A stretch of 64,000 nucleotides of DNA from Lycium barbarum. Taxonomy: Eukaryota; Streptophyta; Magnoliopsida; Solanales; Solanaceae. The notes beneath the pieces are model-generated. The model searched no databases and was not told where the DNA came from. It saw only the letters and a list, made by a program, of their open reading frames with translations. Position numbers and translations under genes: made by a program. Positions 33,868 to 46,669 of the stretch are shown piece after piece; position 1 is the stretch's first letter, and each line of letters starts with the position of its first letter. The stretch lies in NCBI RefSeq assembly GCF_019175385.1, contig NC_083344.1, positions 7,478,965 through 7,542,964 of the forward strand. The letters are read 5' to 3'.

Positions 33868-36839
33868 ATGTTTTTACCTTCGTGTACCTGGTTACGCAAA
33901 CCTTCATATCTTCATACCTTCATACCTTCATATCTGTTCTTTTATCTCATCTTCAAACCTTCATACAAGTCTTTATACCTTGCTATTTCCGTAGCAATCA
34001 GCAAATCTTCAAAAGCGAAGACCGGCGAGACCTCCTTGGCCCCAAAATCGGAGCCGGTATTGACAGATTTTATCCCACAAGATTGCGCGACCATCAGGGA
34101 TTTCAATGTTGAGAAGCCTTCTTAACAAGGGGATCGAGGTGCCGATATATCGGATTATTCGTGCACGATACCCCCGAGTAAACTTGAACAGGTCAAGGAA
34201 GACTGCGGGTGGAAGGGTATGGAGGTCGTTATTCCCGATCAGGCCGAAGTTGTAACGACCCATGTGGAAGGGTATTTAAGCGTTTATACCTACCCTTTTA
34301 TGTTTAGTACACTTGATCCCGTGATAGTGGATTTTTGCAAACGGTATGATATTTGCCTCGGTCAAATTCATCCGTCATTTTGGAGAATCGTTGTACTCCT
34401 TCGTTACTTTACTATGAACGTGAATATTTCCTTCATGACGAGTCATCTTCTCCGACTGTACAGTCCCCGAGTTTTTTGGTGGGGTATGATTAAACTCACC
34501 AAACGGGCCAAAAAAAGCTCCCTTTTCCGGTCTTGATGAAGATAAAAACCGAGGCTGGCAGGGCAGATTTGTCCGAGTCGGAACAAGGGATCTGATTCCT
34601 GCTGAGAATTTGCCATTTCCCGAGAAATGGAACCCAACCCGTAAGTAGCTTTACTTTCGTACGGTATGGTCATATGTCTGAACCTACACTGACTCTTTGA
34701 TCTTACTTGTATGTTCATAGCACTTGTTCGAACCCTCAGTGCGGTTCCAAACATTGATGAATGGATTGGGAAGATCTGTTCCTAACTTACCTATGCCAAC
34801 CGCAACTGGAGGCATTTGTCTCGGTCCCGGTGGGACGTCTGGAATCACAGTAAGTCCTTCCACCAGAACGCTGCTCCGTCCTCTTTATGTGCTATACTGA
34901 GCTTGATAAGTTACATGTTCTTCTTTCCTTTACAGGTCTTTCAAAGGCTATCAAAATCCGAGGGCAAGAGGTTGTAGAGGCTTCAGCCGATGAATAAGAC
35001 ATCGAAGCTCCTGATCAAGGAGATAAGACCGAGAGGAGCAAAAGACGGTCCTCTGAGTCTTCTCGAGCTCCTTCCGGAACCAGGAAAAAATCGAGGCTTA
35101 CAACCAGAGAGCCCTCTTCGGAAGATGTCTCGGCCCGGGCCTTGGACGCCGATGTTGTTGGTCAACTAACCGATTATTCCGATGATGAAGACCAGGTGTT
35201 AGCCACGCGCCGGCTTACCGATGAGGGCATCAATCAAGAGCTGACTGGATCTATGGAGATTACTCCACCCTTAGTGGAAAGCTCAAGTCTGGTGTCGGTG
35301 GGCTCGAGGGATATCCCAAGACCGACGGATGTGGGGAGCGTTAGGTTGAAAATGGAGATGTCCAAAGATGCTACTATGATCCCGTGCCCACTCGAAGCTC
35401 GGGGCGACTCCCGACCGCAGCCGCTGAATCGAAGGCAGCTCCCTCTGTACCGGGTTCAAAGGTACTTTACATTCCGCCTTTATACGGTATTGGTTCTGTC
35501 CTTCCGATACAAGCTGTGGCTTCGGCTGAGACCATTATTTGCATACAGGACTCGCCCCCTCAATTAGTGGATTTTCCCACCGACGATGCTAAGACCAAAG
35601 GCAAAATGAGCGAGGGGTCAACAGGGCCAGAAGAGACAGCCAGTTATGGGAATTACAAAATACCTGCATCTAGCATGTCAGGCTTCGAACACTTATCCAT
35701 CCCCATGGCCAACCGTTTCAGGGTTAACTCCGGTCCCAGATTGGAGAAAAATTTTCCTGCCCCCAGTGCCGACCCGAATCGAAAGAGGTTGATCTCTTTT
35801 GAGGTGTCGGCCAATATGAACATGTTGTCGGGAATGATCGGGGTGGCCAGCTATTTGTACCCTCTGGTGTCCCAAGAGGATCGGAAGAAAATGGCTGAAG
35901 TTAGCGAAAAGTGCCTTTTCAACGAGGCTCAGCAGGCTTTGAACCGAGTATGTCTAGTTCCTTCATTTTTACACTTAGCTCTATTTTCTTGCCTCATCTT
36001 AACAACTGATTCTCTGTTTCTTATAGGCCTCCGTGCTTCATCATGCAAGCTTTCATCGACTTAGGTCGAAAGTGGATCGTCTTAAGGAGAAGCTTAGGAA
36101 GAAAACCGAGGATGCGAATGAGCTCAGGGATCTTTACGGGCACAAATTGGAATATATCTCAACTCTCTCGGATCTCTTCACCCTTAAATCAGATTTGGCA
36201 GCAGCTCGAAACGAGGCCATCGAGGCCAAGGGGGAACATGACCAGCTGGCAGAGAAGGTAAGGGCTTTCGAAGTTTATAATAAGCCTTTAATAGTCTACG
36301 CTAATACCACTCCCTCTCAGGCCCGGGCTTATGTTAGCCAGATTAATCAACTTCGGACGGAGCTTGATGGGATCAAACCCGAGCTCAAAACCCTCCAAGA
36401 AACAAGAATTGGTGTTGTTGCTGAGCGGGATGCTATTAAAGAGCAGCTTCGAGTGGCAGCGAAGCAAGTTAATGAACTTAGGTTAGCACTTGCTGCGGCC
36501 GAAACGGAGCGGGATAGCCTTCGTCGGGACATTACCGATCTGCGTTCTGAACATAAAAAAGCTCTTGGCGAAATCTCGAGCTACGACGGTATGTTAGACC
36601 AGTATAAAGCCGACGTGACCGCTGCCGAGAAGGCTAGTGATCTTCGAGCCGAGTACGTGCGATGTTTATCCCGAAGAGAGGCCTTCGAAGAAATTCAAGC
36701 CACCGGAGTGGATTTATTAGATCTAATCGAGGAGGCCAAAAGGCTCGAGGTAGAGAAGAAGGTTGTGTTTGATCTTGAGGATTCGGATAGCGACCTCAAG
36801 TCAGCCGGGGAAGAGACCGAAGGTTCGGGTGAAGATTAG
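33868..36839 (+). pseudogene. Second antisense extra gene of E2: Transposase_28-like domain plus coiled coil
   Basis: Exon borders correspond one-to-one to E1: exon 1 to 34640 (GTAAGT), exon 2 34721-34849 (GTAAGT), exon 3 from about 34937 to 35947 (GTATGT), exon 4 36027-36839. Conserved pieces are SVYTYPF, LGQIHPSFWRIV, LLRLYSPRVFWWGM, an NLS-like KRRSSES...RKKSRL, and IGVASYLYPLVSQEDRKKM. A coiled coil of about 230 residues and an acidic end (SAGEETEGSGED) follow. In-frame stops occur at 34123, in exon 2 (after ICS) and early in exon 3 (ADE-stop-DIEAPD), with a shift near 35390. Exon 4 is fully open. Probably inactive now. Confidence 0.7.
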
Positions 36840-37797
36840 GCTCAAGAGCCTTATGTTTCTTTTTATTTTGAGGCCGTTTGTTTGAGCCTTGTAAATCCTC
36901 TATATATAAAAAAAAATGATTCGGCCTGTTAATCGCTTTTCGTTGCCTTTTATAAAGTGTTCCTTGGTTTGATGTTTGTTCGATTCATGCCATTGCCTTG
37001 GCTTGTATTATTGCTTCAGCAAGAATAAAATTTGAAGTGGTAATGACTTGTGATCGAGTGTATGCGGCATGCGAACGACCTTATTTGCAAACTTAGACGT
37101 CTCCAAGTCGCGTGATATGATCGGGTTTTTAGTTTGTGTTGACTTTGATCATTGTTTTGTTTATAGATGACAAGATAAACCGGATCACAATATTTTTATG
37201 TTTTTAGACCGTGGTCTTTAAAACGTGCGTATGTTTATTAGACCGTAGTCTTTAATATTTACGTATTTCGCATATTTAGGAGTCTGGTCCGGCGAAATGC
37301 AATATTGGCAATACTATATTATCTTGATCGGGATAAGATTTTTATTGATGGACCGGAGATGTAATTACAATCATTGTCATGGCAAGAACAAACTAATTGG
37401 ACACGATTCAGTCGATCGTTTGGTCCTTACATCTGGTCCTATTGTTCAAGCCTTGGCTTTACATAGTTATCACTTAGCTTAGGGTATAGTAGTCCCCTAG
37501 TATTCGAGTTCGAAATGTGAGGGCTCGTGTACTATTGGTCCGATATGTGCAATCTCCAGTCCCCGATCTTTGATCGAACTGCTCTATTTGCGTAGCACGC
37601 TGTTCGGCGCTGCCCCATTAAAAACCTTGTCGGAAAACCCACTTCGGGACAAAAACGGTCGAAGGAAAAAAGAGTGCAGCATGTGCTTTCAGTCTTAAGT
37701 CTATGACTCTCCGGTTTCCATTGTGCTGCTCCCGATACCCATTAGGTTGTATGCCTGCATGGTTAAATTTTGAGTAAAAAAAAAATTATTCATACCT
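36840..37797. other. E2 non-coding region between extra gene and pol
   Basis: T-rich flank, then one copy of the segment amplified in E1 (37399-37431), then the conserved block at 37613-37700 (ATTAAAAACCTTGTCGGAAA, then CGGGACAAAAAC, then GAGTGCAGCA). No gene. Confidence 0.7.
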
Positions 37798-40700
37798 TTA
37801 ACAATAATACCTCTTTAGGCGTGCCACGTTCCAGTTATTTTTCAACAGTTTTTCGTCTTCGTTCTCAAGCTGATAGGAACCTTTCCCGGTTATTTCGATG
37901 ATTCGGTATGGCCCTTCCCAATTTGGGGACAATTTTGCTTCATGGGGGTTCTTGGTGTGGAGTGTGACTTTCCTCAGCACCAAGTCTCCAATCTGAAGAT
38001 GTCTAAAGTTAGCCCTTCGGTTATAATACCTTTGCAACCTTTGTTTTTGTGCGGCTATCCGTATATAAGCAGCTTCTCTCTTTTCGTCCACGAGATTCAG
38101 ACTAGCAGACATTGCTTCACGATTCGAGTCTTCAGTGGCATATTGGAATCTTAAGCTTGGTTCACCAACTTCGACGGGTATTAGAGCCTCGGCTCGGTAT
38201 ACTAGGGGCATGGAGTTTCCCCGATGCTTGATCTTACCGTTGTGCGGTAAGCCCACAAGACCTCGGGCAGAACCTCTTTCCACCAGAGCTTAGAGTCGGT
38301 TAGTCTTTTCTTTAGATTCTGCAGAATAATCTTATTGGTAGATTCAGCCTGGCCATTCGTGCTTGGGTGATATAGGGTGGACAAGATCTTCTTAATCTTG
38401 TATTCTTCAAAAAACCTGTTGACCTTGTTGTCTATGAACTGCATCCAATTATCGCATGCGATTTTCGAGGGTACCCCGAATCGACAGATTATATGGTCAT
38501 AAATGAAATCAATAACTTCTTTCTCTCTGAATTTTCTGAATTTCTCAAGTGCCTGTGCTTCAACCCATGTAGAGAAATAATCAGTCATAAGTAAAATAAA
38601 TTGTGTCTTACCTGGGGCCCATGGCAAAGGTCCCACTATGTACATACCCCATTTCATGAATAGCCATGGAGAAAGAACCGGATGAAGCGTGCCTTTGGCA
38701 TTTGTTGCACTTTCGAGTGAAGGCTTTAGCGTCCTCCTCCATCTCGTTCCAATAGTAACCCATTCTGATCAGCTTGCGGACCAGTGAGTCAGTTCCCGAA
38801 TGGTTTCCGCAAGTCCCCTCGTGAATTTCCCTCAAAACATAGTCGGTTTCTCCCTTCCCCAGGCATCTTGCCAAGGGGTCGTGGAACGACCTTCGGTATA
38901 ACTGGCCATCGGCCAAACAAAATCTAGTTGCTTTGGTTCGGAGGGCCCTTGATTCCTTGGCATCGAACGGTAGCTTTCCTGTTTGAAGATAGTCTATGTA
39001 TTTGTTCCTCCAATCCCAAGTAAGGTTGGTCGAGTTTATCTCGGCGTGACCGGTCTCAATGACCGATCTCATCAACTGCACCACAGCTCCAGAATTAAAC
39101 CCATCCGATTCTACCGGTGATCCCAAATGTGCAAGGGCATCTGCCTTATTATTTTGGTCTCGAGGCACGTGTTCTAATGTTCATTCCTTGAACCGGGGAA
39201 GGACGAATTGTAGTTTTTCTAGGTATCTCCGCATTCGGTCGTCCTTGAATTCGAATGTTCCATTTACTTGGTTGACCACCAGGAGAGAATCGCATTTAGC
39301 TTCTATGATTTCGGCTCCAAAGCCCTTAGTCAGTTCTAAACCTGCAACCATAGCCTCATACTCGGCTTCGTTGTTATTCAAATCAATAGATATAATAGAT
39401 TGTGTTATTTGTAACCCGAGAGAGGTTTGAGAACGATCCCTAACCCGGACCCTTATATATTAGAAGCACCGTCTGTGTAAAGGGTCCAGATTTCCGAACT
39501 AGTCCCCGAGGTAAGAAGCATCTCTTCATCAACCTCGGGGATCATGGTCGGTGCAAAGTCGGCCACGAAGTCCGCCAGTATTTGGGATTTGATAGCAGTT
39601 CGTGGTTTATATTCAATATCACATCCGCTAATCTCCACAGCCCATTTTGCCAATCGGCCTGAGAGTTCGGGTTTATGCATGACTTTTCTTAAGGGGTATG
39701 ATGTTACAACGCATATGGGATGACATTGAAAGTAAGGTTTTAATTTTTTAGATGCGCTTAATAAAGCCAAAGCAAGTTTTTCCAAATGCGGGTACTGGGT
39801 TTCAGCATCACCTAGGGTTCTTCTTACATAATAGACCGTGTATTTCGTACCTTCTTCCTCTCGAACAAGGACACCACTTACCGCTATCTCAGACACCGCC
39901 AAGTATAGATACAACTGCTCGTTCGCTTTTGGCGTGTGTAGCAAAGGCGGGATTGATAAGTACTTCGTGAGCTCTGCTAAGGCCATCTGACATTCTAGGG
40001 TCCAAGCAAAGTCGGTCTTTTTCTTTAGCAGTGAGAAAAATCGATGACTCTTGTCCGAGGATCTGGAGATGAATCGGCTTAGGACAGCTATCCGCCCAGT
40101 CAACCTTTGTACCCCTTTGATGTCGTTTATCACGGTGATGTCTTCAATTGTTTTTATCTTATCTGGGTTGATCTCGATTCCTCGATTAGATACCATGAAT
40201 CCGAGAAACTTACCCGACCCAACACCGAAGGCACACTTTTTCGGGTTCAGCTTCATGTTGTACTTCCTTAATATACTGAAAGTTTCCTGCAAATACTTTA
40301 AATGGTCCTCTGCTCGCAGAGACTTAACAACCATGTCATCGATATAAACTTCCATTGATTTCCTTATTTAGTGCTCGAACATGCGGTTGACCAGCTGCTG
40401 ATAGGTGGCACCGGCATTTTTTAGGCCGAAGGGCATTACATTATAACAATACGTGCCGGGCCTAGTTATGAAAGACGTTTTTTCTCGATCCTCCGGGTCC
40501 ATCTGTATTTGATTATACCTGGAGTAGGCATCGAGGAAACTCAGTGTATCGTGACTCGCAGTAGCGTCGATCATGCGATCGATGCTGGGCAAAAGAAATG
40601 AATCTTTCGGGCAAGCCTTATTTAAATCTTTATAGTTTACGCACATTCTAAATTTATTTCCCTTTTTAGGTACTACTACAACATTAGCTAACCAGTCCGG

Positions 40701-41138
40701 GTATTTAACCTCTCAAATGGATCCTATGTTAAGGAGCTTAGTTACCTCATCTTTGACGAACTCGTGTTTTACCTTAGGCTGCGGCCTCCGCTTTTGTTTG
40801 ACGGAAGGAAAACTCGGATCTAGACTCAACTTGTGCATTGTCACCTCCGATGCGATACCTGTCATGTCTAAATGGGACCATGAAAAGCAATTTGAGTTAT
40901 TTTTAAGAAATTCAATAAAAAAAATCCTGAGCTCGAGGGTTAACCCCGTGCCCAGGTATACCTTCCTGTCAAGTAGATGAACGAACAGTATAACTTGCTC
41001 GAGCTCTTCGAATGTGGATTTAGTCGCATCTGAATCATCGGGTACCACAAAGGTATTTGGAACTCCGAACTCTAACTCCTCATCTGGTGTGTTCCAATTC
41101 CGATCCTCCGACGACTCCGGGATCGGAATCTGTGATTG
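37798..41138 (-). pseudogene. pol: E2 pol (RT, dual RNase H, integrase), broken
   Basis: Begins after the UAG at 41139-41141. RT fragments cover MCVNYKDLNKACPKDSF, DAYSRYNQI, MPFGLKNAGATYQ and VYIDDMVVKS (YIDD instead of YVDD). Then come the first RNase H, the second RNase H (NNNEAEYEAMVAGLEL, CDSLLVVNQ) and integrase with NHSGTDSLVRK, CNKCQRH, MYIVGPLPWAP (Asp of the first D replaced by Tyr), ACDNWMQF and GQAESTN. It ends LKRYYC-stop at 37798, like E1. Stops or shifts near 40713, 40368, 39440, 39180, 38640 and 38210 make it non-functional. Confidence 0.88.
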
Positions 41139-41141
41139 CTA
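41133..41141 (-). promoter_or_regulatory. UAG-CAA-UCA at the gag/pol junction of E2
   Basis: In the shared gag-pol frame the minus strand reads AAA TAG CAA TCA CAG. It is at the same place as the E1 signal and keeps the CARYYA context although the third codon differs (TTA in E1). Confidence 0.6.
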
Positions 41142-43368
41142 TTTGGCACTTTTCCCTTTGTTCCATTCCGGTATCATTTTCGTCGTAACATATTCTTCGA
41201 CCGCGAACATTTCCTTTGCGGCCTGTTACTCACCATGAACGGTTTTGATTCCTTCTGAGGTCGCGAATTTCAACACCTAATGCATAGTTGAAGGGACCGC
41301 TTTCATGAGGTGAATCCATGGTCTTCCCAATAATGCGTTGTATCCCATGTCTCCCTCTATCACATAAAATTTGGTCTACTGCGTAGTTCCGGCCGTGTTG
41401 ATCGGTAAGGTGATTTCGCCCTTCGTCGTTACGCAGGCCATGTTGAATCCGTTGAGGACTCGTATTGCTGGCACGATCTGATTTAGTAGTCCCAGCTGCT
41501 CGATGACTCTCCATTGGATGATATTAGCCGAGCTACCTGGATCGATCAGCACACGTCTAATTCTAAATTTATTGACAAAGCCAGATATTACCAGTGCATC
41601 GTTATGAGGCCGAACGATGCCTTCCATGTCCTCGTCACTGAATGAGATGGGACCGTCGGGGTCATAATTCTGTATACGCTTTTCTCTTGTTATGGAAACT
41701 TTGGTACGTTTCACTACCGGCCCCAGAGGGACGTCCGTTCCTCCCATGATCATGTGGATCACTTGCTGAGGCTCTTTCGGTCTATCTTGCTTGTTGGCGT
41801 CCACGTTCTTGAAGTGAGTTTTTGCTCGTTCACTTAGAAATTCTCGAAGGTGTCCCAAATTAAACAGACGGGCAACCTCCTCTCTCAACTGCCGACAATC
41901 ATCAGTTCGATGGCCGTGAGTGTGATGGTATTTGCAATTAAGGCTTTTATCCCGCTTCTCTCGATAAGATTGGATTGGCCTTAGGTGCCTCGTTTCCCTG
42001 TTACGGATAACAGCCGCTGCTATGGTCGCTACATCAACGCATAAATTATACTCGGACAACTTTGGAATTTCTCTATTTCCCGAGGCTCTATCGATAACAT
42101 TTCTGTTCATCAATCCACGATTACTTGGGCCTCGATCGTTCCTTCGATCATTCCTCCTATCGTTCTTGCTCGATTCACTGTTGCGCCCGTTGCCCTTTCC
42201 ATCAGGTGGGTAAGGTTGATGCCTGTCATATGATGGTCTTGAATCTCGATCGATCATTCACTTTACCGGAATGACATGATGCTGAGGCGTCTCTCAGAAT
42301 CTTATCATCTTCGACCCTAATCTTCGACCCTGATCTTCGATTGATACCTGTTGTGTACATCAGCCCAAGCGATTGTCGGGTACTCTATCATATTTTGCTT
42401 TAGCTCCATAGATGTGATCGAGCTTCTTGAGTTGAGCCCTTGAGTTAAATCCTTAACGGCCAATCGTCAGTGACCGGAGGTAAGTCCATGCGTTCCATTT
42501 GAAACCGGGCCACAAACTCGCGGAGGGTTTCGTCATCTCGCTGCTTAACGTTAAACAAGTCCGATTTTCGGGTTTCGACCTTGATGGCTCGGCGTGAGCT
42601 TTGACAAAAGCATCCGCGAGCATAGCAAATGAATCAATCGAATGCTCGGGCAAGTTTTGATACCATATCATTGCTCCCTTGGTCAGGGTTTCCCCGAATT
42701 TCTTAAGCAGCACCGACTCCCTTTCATTGTCGGCGAGATTGTTGCCTTTAATAGCACATGTGTATGCAGTCACATGTTTGTTTGGGTCTGTCGTGCCGTT
42801 ATACTTTGGGATATCGGGCATGCGAAATCTCTTCAGGATTCATCGGCGCAACAATTGGTGGAAAAGGCATTTGGACGAATTTTTTCGAATCAGGTCCCTT
42901 CAACACCGGAGGTGCCCCAAGAATCTGGTCGACCCTCGAGTTGTAGTTCTCCACCTTCTTATCGTTCGCCTCTATCTTTCTTTCGCCGGATTCGACTCGT
43001 TTCGTTAATTCTTCGAGCATCCTTACCAGCTCGACACTCTGCCCGAGATGGTTCTCATTATTTCAAGCACCACGCCTTCTTTCCGTTTTCTCGGTCTGTT
43101 CCGATGGAGCAACATCGAGTGCTTGATTTCGGTTTTGCAATTGTGCTATGATCTCTTGCTGGGCATGTAGTTGGGCCATAGCCATGTCCAACTGGTTTTG
43201 GAGCTATTGCAGCATGGCTCCATTATCCCCGCCGGCCGGAACGTTGCCCACCGATGACCCGACTTGGTCAGGATTAACTGGGGGTACGTTGTTGTTAGGT
43301 ACGCCCTCATCGTTGTGCTCGTGATGGCTTGACTCAACTTGAAAATTGACAGAATGGGAGTCCGACAT
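41142..43368 (-). pseudogene. gag: E2 gag-protease, broken, capsid core still present
   Basis: Starts MSDSHSVNFQVE after the primer site. A coiled-coil part (LTKRVESGERKIEANDKKVE) is followed by the capsid core at 42453-42821 (IPKYNGTTDPNKHV, LLKKFGETLTKGAM, SIDSFAMLADAFVK), the finger CKYHHTHGHRTDDC and the protease IDPGSSANII and LLGRPWIH. Three stops (41376, 41277, 41226) stand exactly where E1 has Gln codons; further shifts occur near 42260-42450 and 42830-43200. Confidence 0.85.
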
Positions 43369-43459
43369 GTCTGGTAGACCTGAAACCAAACCTTAACGAA
43401 CAAGTGTAAAATATCGAGTGTAACCAGAACTTTATATTAAATCACCACTATTATCCCTG

Positions 43460-43477
43460 GCCCCACGATGGGTGCCA
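43460..43477 (-). other. Primer-binding site of E2
   Basis: The minus strand reads TGGCACCCATCGTGGGGC, three bases inside the LTR, two differences from E1. Confidence 0.75.
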
Positions 43478-43480
43478 AAC

Positions 43481-44082
43481 TGTTTAACCTTAAAATGGAA
43501 AATAATTGAATTTGTATGCGGTGCTAAGGATATATAGTTTGATTCAACACGAGATTAGATTACACGATAAACGAATAAGTAAAATGAAATATATAGATCT
43601 GACCAAAATGAATACTGACTGGCCTCGGGTACTGGGAACCGAGGTCGAATCCCTATGATCGGATGTTTGAACGGTGAGTAACAAAGAGAATTTTAGAAAA
43701 GATGAATGAATTCAGAAAATTGTATTGCCTTGCTTAGTACATGATTTTTCCTTTATCAAAATATAATGGAACCCCCTTCAATGAATGGGGGCCTCTTCTT
43801 TATATAGTAGAGGAGTCCTAACCCTAGTACAATTTTAAGTAAGGAAAAGAATCTGTTGACAGTTGTTGCCGGAATTGGTGCCGAAATATCCGGTTGAGGG
43901 CGGATATTCCGGTCTTCTCCTCATGATGGTTAATCGCCTCTTCATCCTGCCTTATGTCTCATTTCGGATCGGTCTTGGTGCCCGATCCCAATATATCGGT
44001 CCTATCCTGGCCGAGCATGACGAACATAACACTCATGTCGGGAAACCGAGTATATCCATATCCTCGGTTTTACCCGTATACA
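43481..44082 (-). repeat. 5' LTR of E2
   Basis: TGTTTAACC...CCCGTATACA; partner of 30989-31601. It lacks about 12 bp near 43757, where the left copy has CTGTCCAGTGAAAAC-type text. Confidence 0.95.
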
Positions 44083-44496
44083 TACATACAGTAAGAATAA
44101 CTAAGAAAACACATAAAGGACATACATTAATCTTAAAGACACATCCTAATCACCTTCCTTTGTTAAGGATATTTGATTTTCTCAACTGAAGTGAAAAATT
44201 TGAGATACAAAAGTAAAAGAGGGCTTGTTACAATTGGGTTTTTTTGGGGCTTAAACTTAGTAGGCCTGGACTATTTTAATTTTTTTCGGTAATGTATTAA
44301 ATTTCGGTGTGCGTTCGGTTCTTCAGTTCGGTTTTATCAAACTTCGGTTAGGCTATTTCGGTTTCGATTTTTTAAAGGTGGACACCGAACACCGAACCCA
44401 ACTAGTTCGGTTTGGTTCTTTGAGTTTCAGTTTTTTGAAGTTCGATTCGGTCCGATTTTTTGATTTTCGGTATTTATGCCCAGCCCTACATATAGG

Positions 44497-46109
44497 GCAC
44501 TATAGTTGTATTTTATTAATAGTTAGTTTAATGGATTGTCTTTCAATTTTCGCTTTATTGTATCAAACATCCCTATTTTTTTTACCGAAAAAATTATTCA
44601 ACATTATTTAAATATCATGAAATTTACATAACTATTTTCTATAATAAAAAAGTTACTCAGTTTAAACTTAATTGTCACAAAAGTCTCTCGGAGAAAATAA
44701 AAGAGCCATTTTCATGATATTTAGGCGTATTTGAGTGACTTTTTGAACTAAAAAAATTATTTAATGACTTTTTGTGATACTTAATTAGAGCAACTTTTTC
44801 ATTACAAAAAATAATTTAATGACGAATTTAGTACAATAAAATAGAAGGATAGAGTGACTTAGATGCATGATTCAATATTTACCCCAAACCTCTATTCTGT
44901 GCTCTCCTACACTATTTGTGGACTTATTTGGACTAAAAGAAGTGTTAAAATAATCAGTTCCACTAAAGTTACTCTTTTTTTTTCCTAAGCATTTGCACAG
45001 TTCTATCTCTCACCTATGAAAGAACCAAAAAAAGGATGAAAAAAAAAAACTTTATGGTTAGAAATGATATTTACAAAAGAAAAAAAAAGGAAAAAAGAGA
45101 TGATTTTAAGCACACGAAGCAGGTGAAAAAAGACTACAAGAAAAGAGTCAACAGAATATATTTGAGTTCGCCATCTTTAGTCCCCGCCAGCGACAGAGTT
45201 ATTTATTCCAGTTTAAATATATCTTGCTACTTCTGTATGAGTTGTTGTGAGTTATATTTTGTTGTAAGAAGCCACCCATAATTGACTTTTAAGTAACTTT
45301 ATAATAACAAAAAAATTCCATGTGATTTGGGTGCAACAATCAAAGCGTGTCTAGTTTAATTTATTGAAACTAGTTGATAAACATTAATTGTTAAAAAATA
45401 TGTTAAATGTTGAAATTATTTATAAATATTTATTATGTGTTTGGACTAAGAATTTCAAAGCTAATGGTGATCAGTTGTGCTCATCAAAAGAGGCGGAATC
45501 AGAATTTTAATTTATTGATAATGGATTACAAATTTTTTATTTACTGGCCTCTGAATATGTTATTTATACATATTCAGAAATGATCATCCTAATACTTTTT
45601 CATGTCAAATTACTTTAATAATTTCTCATTCCCACCAATAATAATTTCATGGCAAATTGCCTTAATATTTATATCATGAATTTTCAATTTTAAGCCTATA
45701 AATTGAGTTTCTTCTTCTTAATGATCATCCTAATAATTTTTTTGTGTCAAATTGCCTTAATAATTTCTCATTCCCACCAATTCAACTAAATGTTCATTCA
45801 AGCAATATAACATTATCCACGAAATTTCAAATCTAAATAAAATAAAATCATATCTAGATATATTATACTACTAATAGTTTATATTCAAGTACTCAATCAT
45901 CAATCTTTATAAACTCTATGTGATTTGAACATCAATTAATTAACATGCTTCCTTAAGGATCCAGTGTCACGGCTCTTCAAATGACAAAACGAAATATAAA
46001 TACATTTAGGTTTGCAATTCATTAGCCTATTAGAGTATGTTGACTATTTAGTAGAATATTGAATTTAACATTAGATATTTAAACTTATGTCTAATTGCTA
46101 AAAACTTAT
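44497..46109. other. Intergenic AT-rich DNA
   Basis: No gene. A direct repeat of about 60 bp (AATGATCATCCTAATA ... AATTTCTCATTCCCACC) occurs at 45580 and 45719. Words such as GAGTGACTTTTTG near 44730 resemble a dispersed repeat also seen at 63640-63960. Confidence 0.5.
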
Positions 46110-46218
46110 TTAAACTTTTGTCTCCCTACCTATGATAGGGGTAAGGTCTTCGTACAATCTACCCTCTCCAGACCTCACATTATGGGACTCACTGGGTACG
46201 TTGTTGTTGTTGTCTAAT
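46110..46218 (+). mobile_element. TS-like SINE 3' fragment
   Basis: CCTATGATAGGGGTAAGGTC, then TACAATCTACCCTCTCCAGA, then GGGTACGTTGTTGTTGTTG is the typical 3' part of solanaceous tRNA-derived SINEs, ending in (TTG)n. The 5' tRNA-like head is not recognisable. Confidence 0.7.
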
Positions 46219-46635
46219 TGCTAAAAACAAAAGTATAAAAAAAAACTCGAATTTTTTTAATATTGAAAATATCAAATCCGAATTCAATCCAAAACTCACA
46301 AATTCAAATTAAAAAAAAAAACAAAAAACAAAAGGATTTCATTTTAATTTCGATTTTGTCCCAAATTATGCCCATACTACCTCCGTTGCACTATTTATGG
46401 ATATATCCTATCTAGAAAAAGTTTAAAAAGAAAAAGACAAACGGGTGCCACCAAAGTTACCTCTAATTTTGACACTTCCACGCTATTTACATTCTATCTC
46501 ATAACGGACATATCTTATCTAGAAAAGGTCTAAAAGAACATGATAAAGGGACACCACCAAAAGCTACTCATTGCTTCTAATTTGACACTCACACTATTTA
46601 CAAATATCTCAACGAAAAAACAAACTAGTCTATCT

Positions 46636-46669
<34 letters not shown>

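Larger units (their letters stand above)
30989..44082 (-). mobile_element. Complete but decayed Tat-lineage Ty3/gypsy element E2, 13.1 kb
   Basis: LTRs at 30989-31601 and 43481-44082, 5-bp duplication TACAT at 30984-30988 and 44083-44087, primer site 43460-43477, polypurine tract 31602-31620. Gag-pol is on the minus strand. Two spliced extra genes in tandem are on the plus strand between the left LTR and pol. The architecture matches E1, but coding parts contain many stops and shifts. The LTRs differ at roughly two dozen or more sites including a 12-bp gap, so it is not a recent insertion. Confidence 0.95.
30655..44488. mobile_element. hAT-like MITE (about 735 bp) split by element E2
   Basis: CATATAGG is duplicated at 30647-30654 and 44489-44496, an 8-bp target duplication typical of hAT transposons. 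The ends are TAGGGGTGGGCGTTCGG and, reverse complemented, TAGGGCTGGGCATAAATACC. Both remaining parts (30655-30988 and 44088-44488) carry CGGTTCGG/CGGTTTCGG-rich blocks and GGTGGACACCGAAC in the same orientation, that is, subterminal direct repeats. Removing E2 plus one TACAT gives about 735 bp without a coding frame. Confidence 0.85.

Noticed and set aside
33766..33868. ATG at 33766 as start of the second E2 extra gene
   Set aside because: It lies upstream of the TATA box, so it would not be in the transcript.
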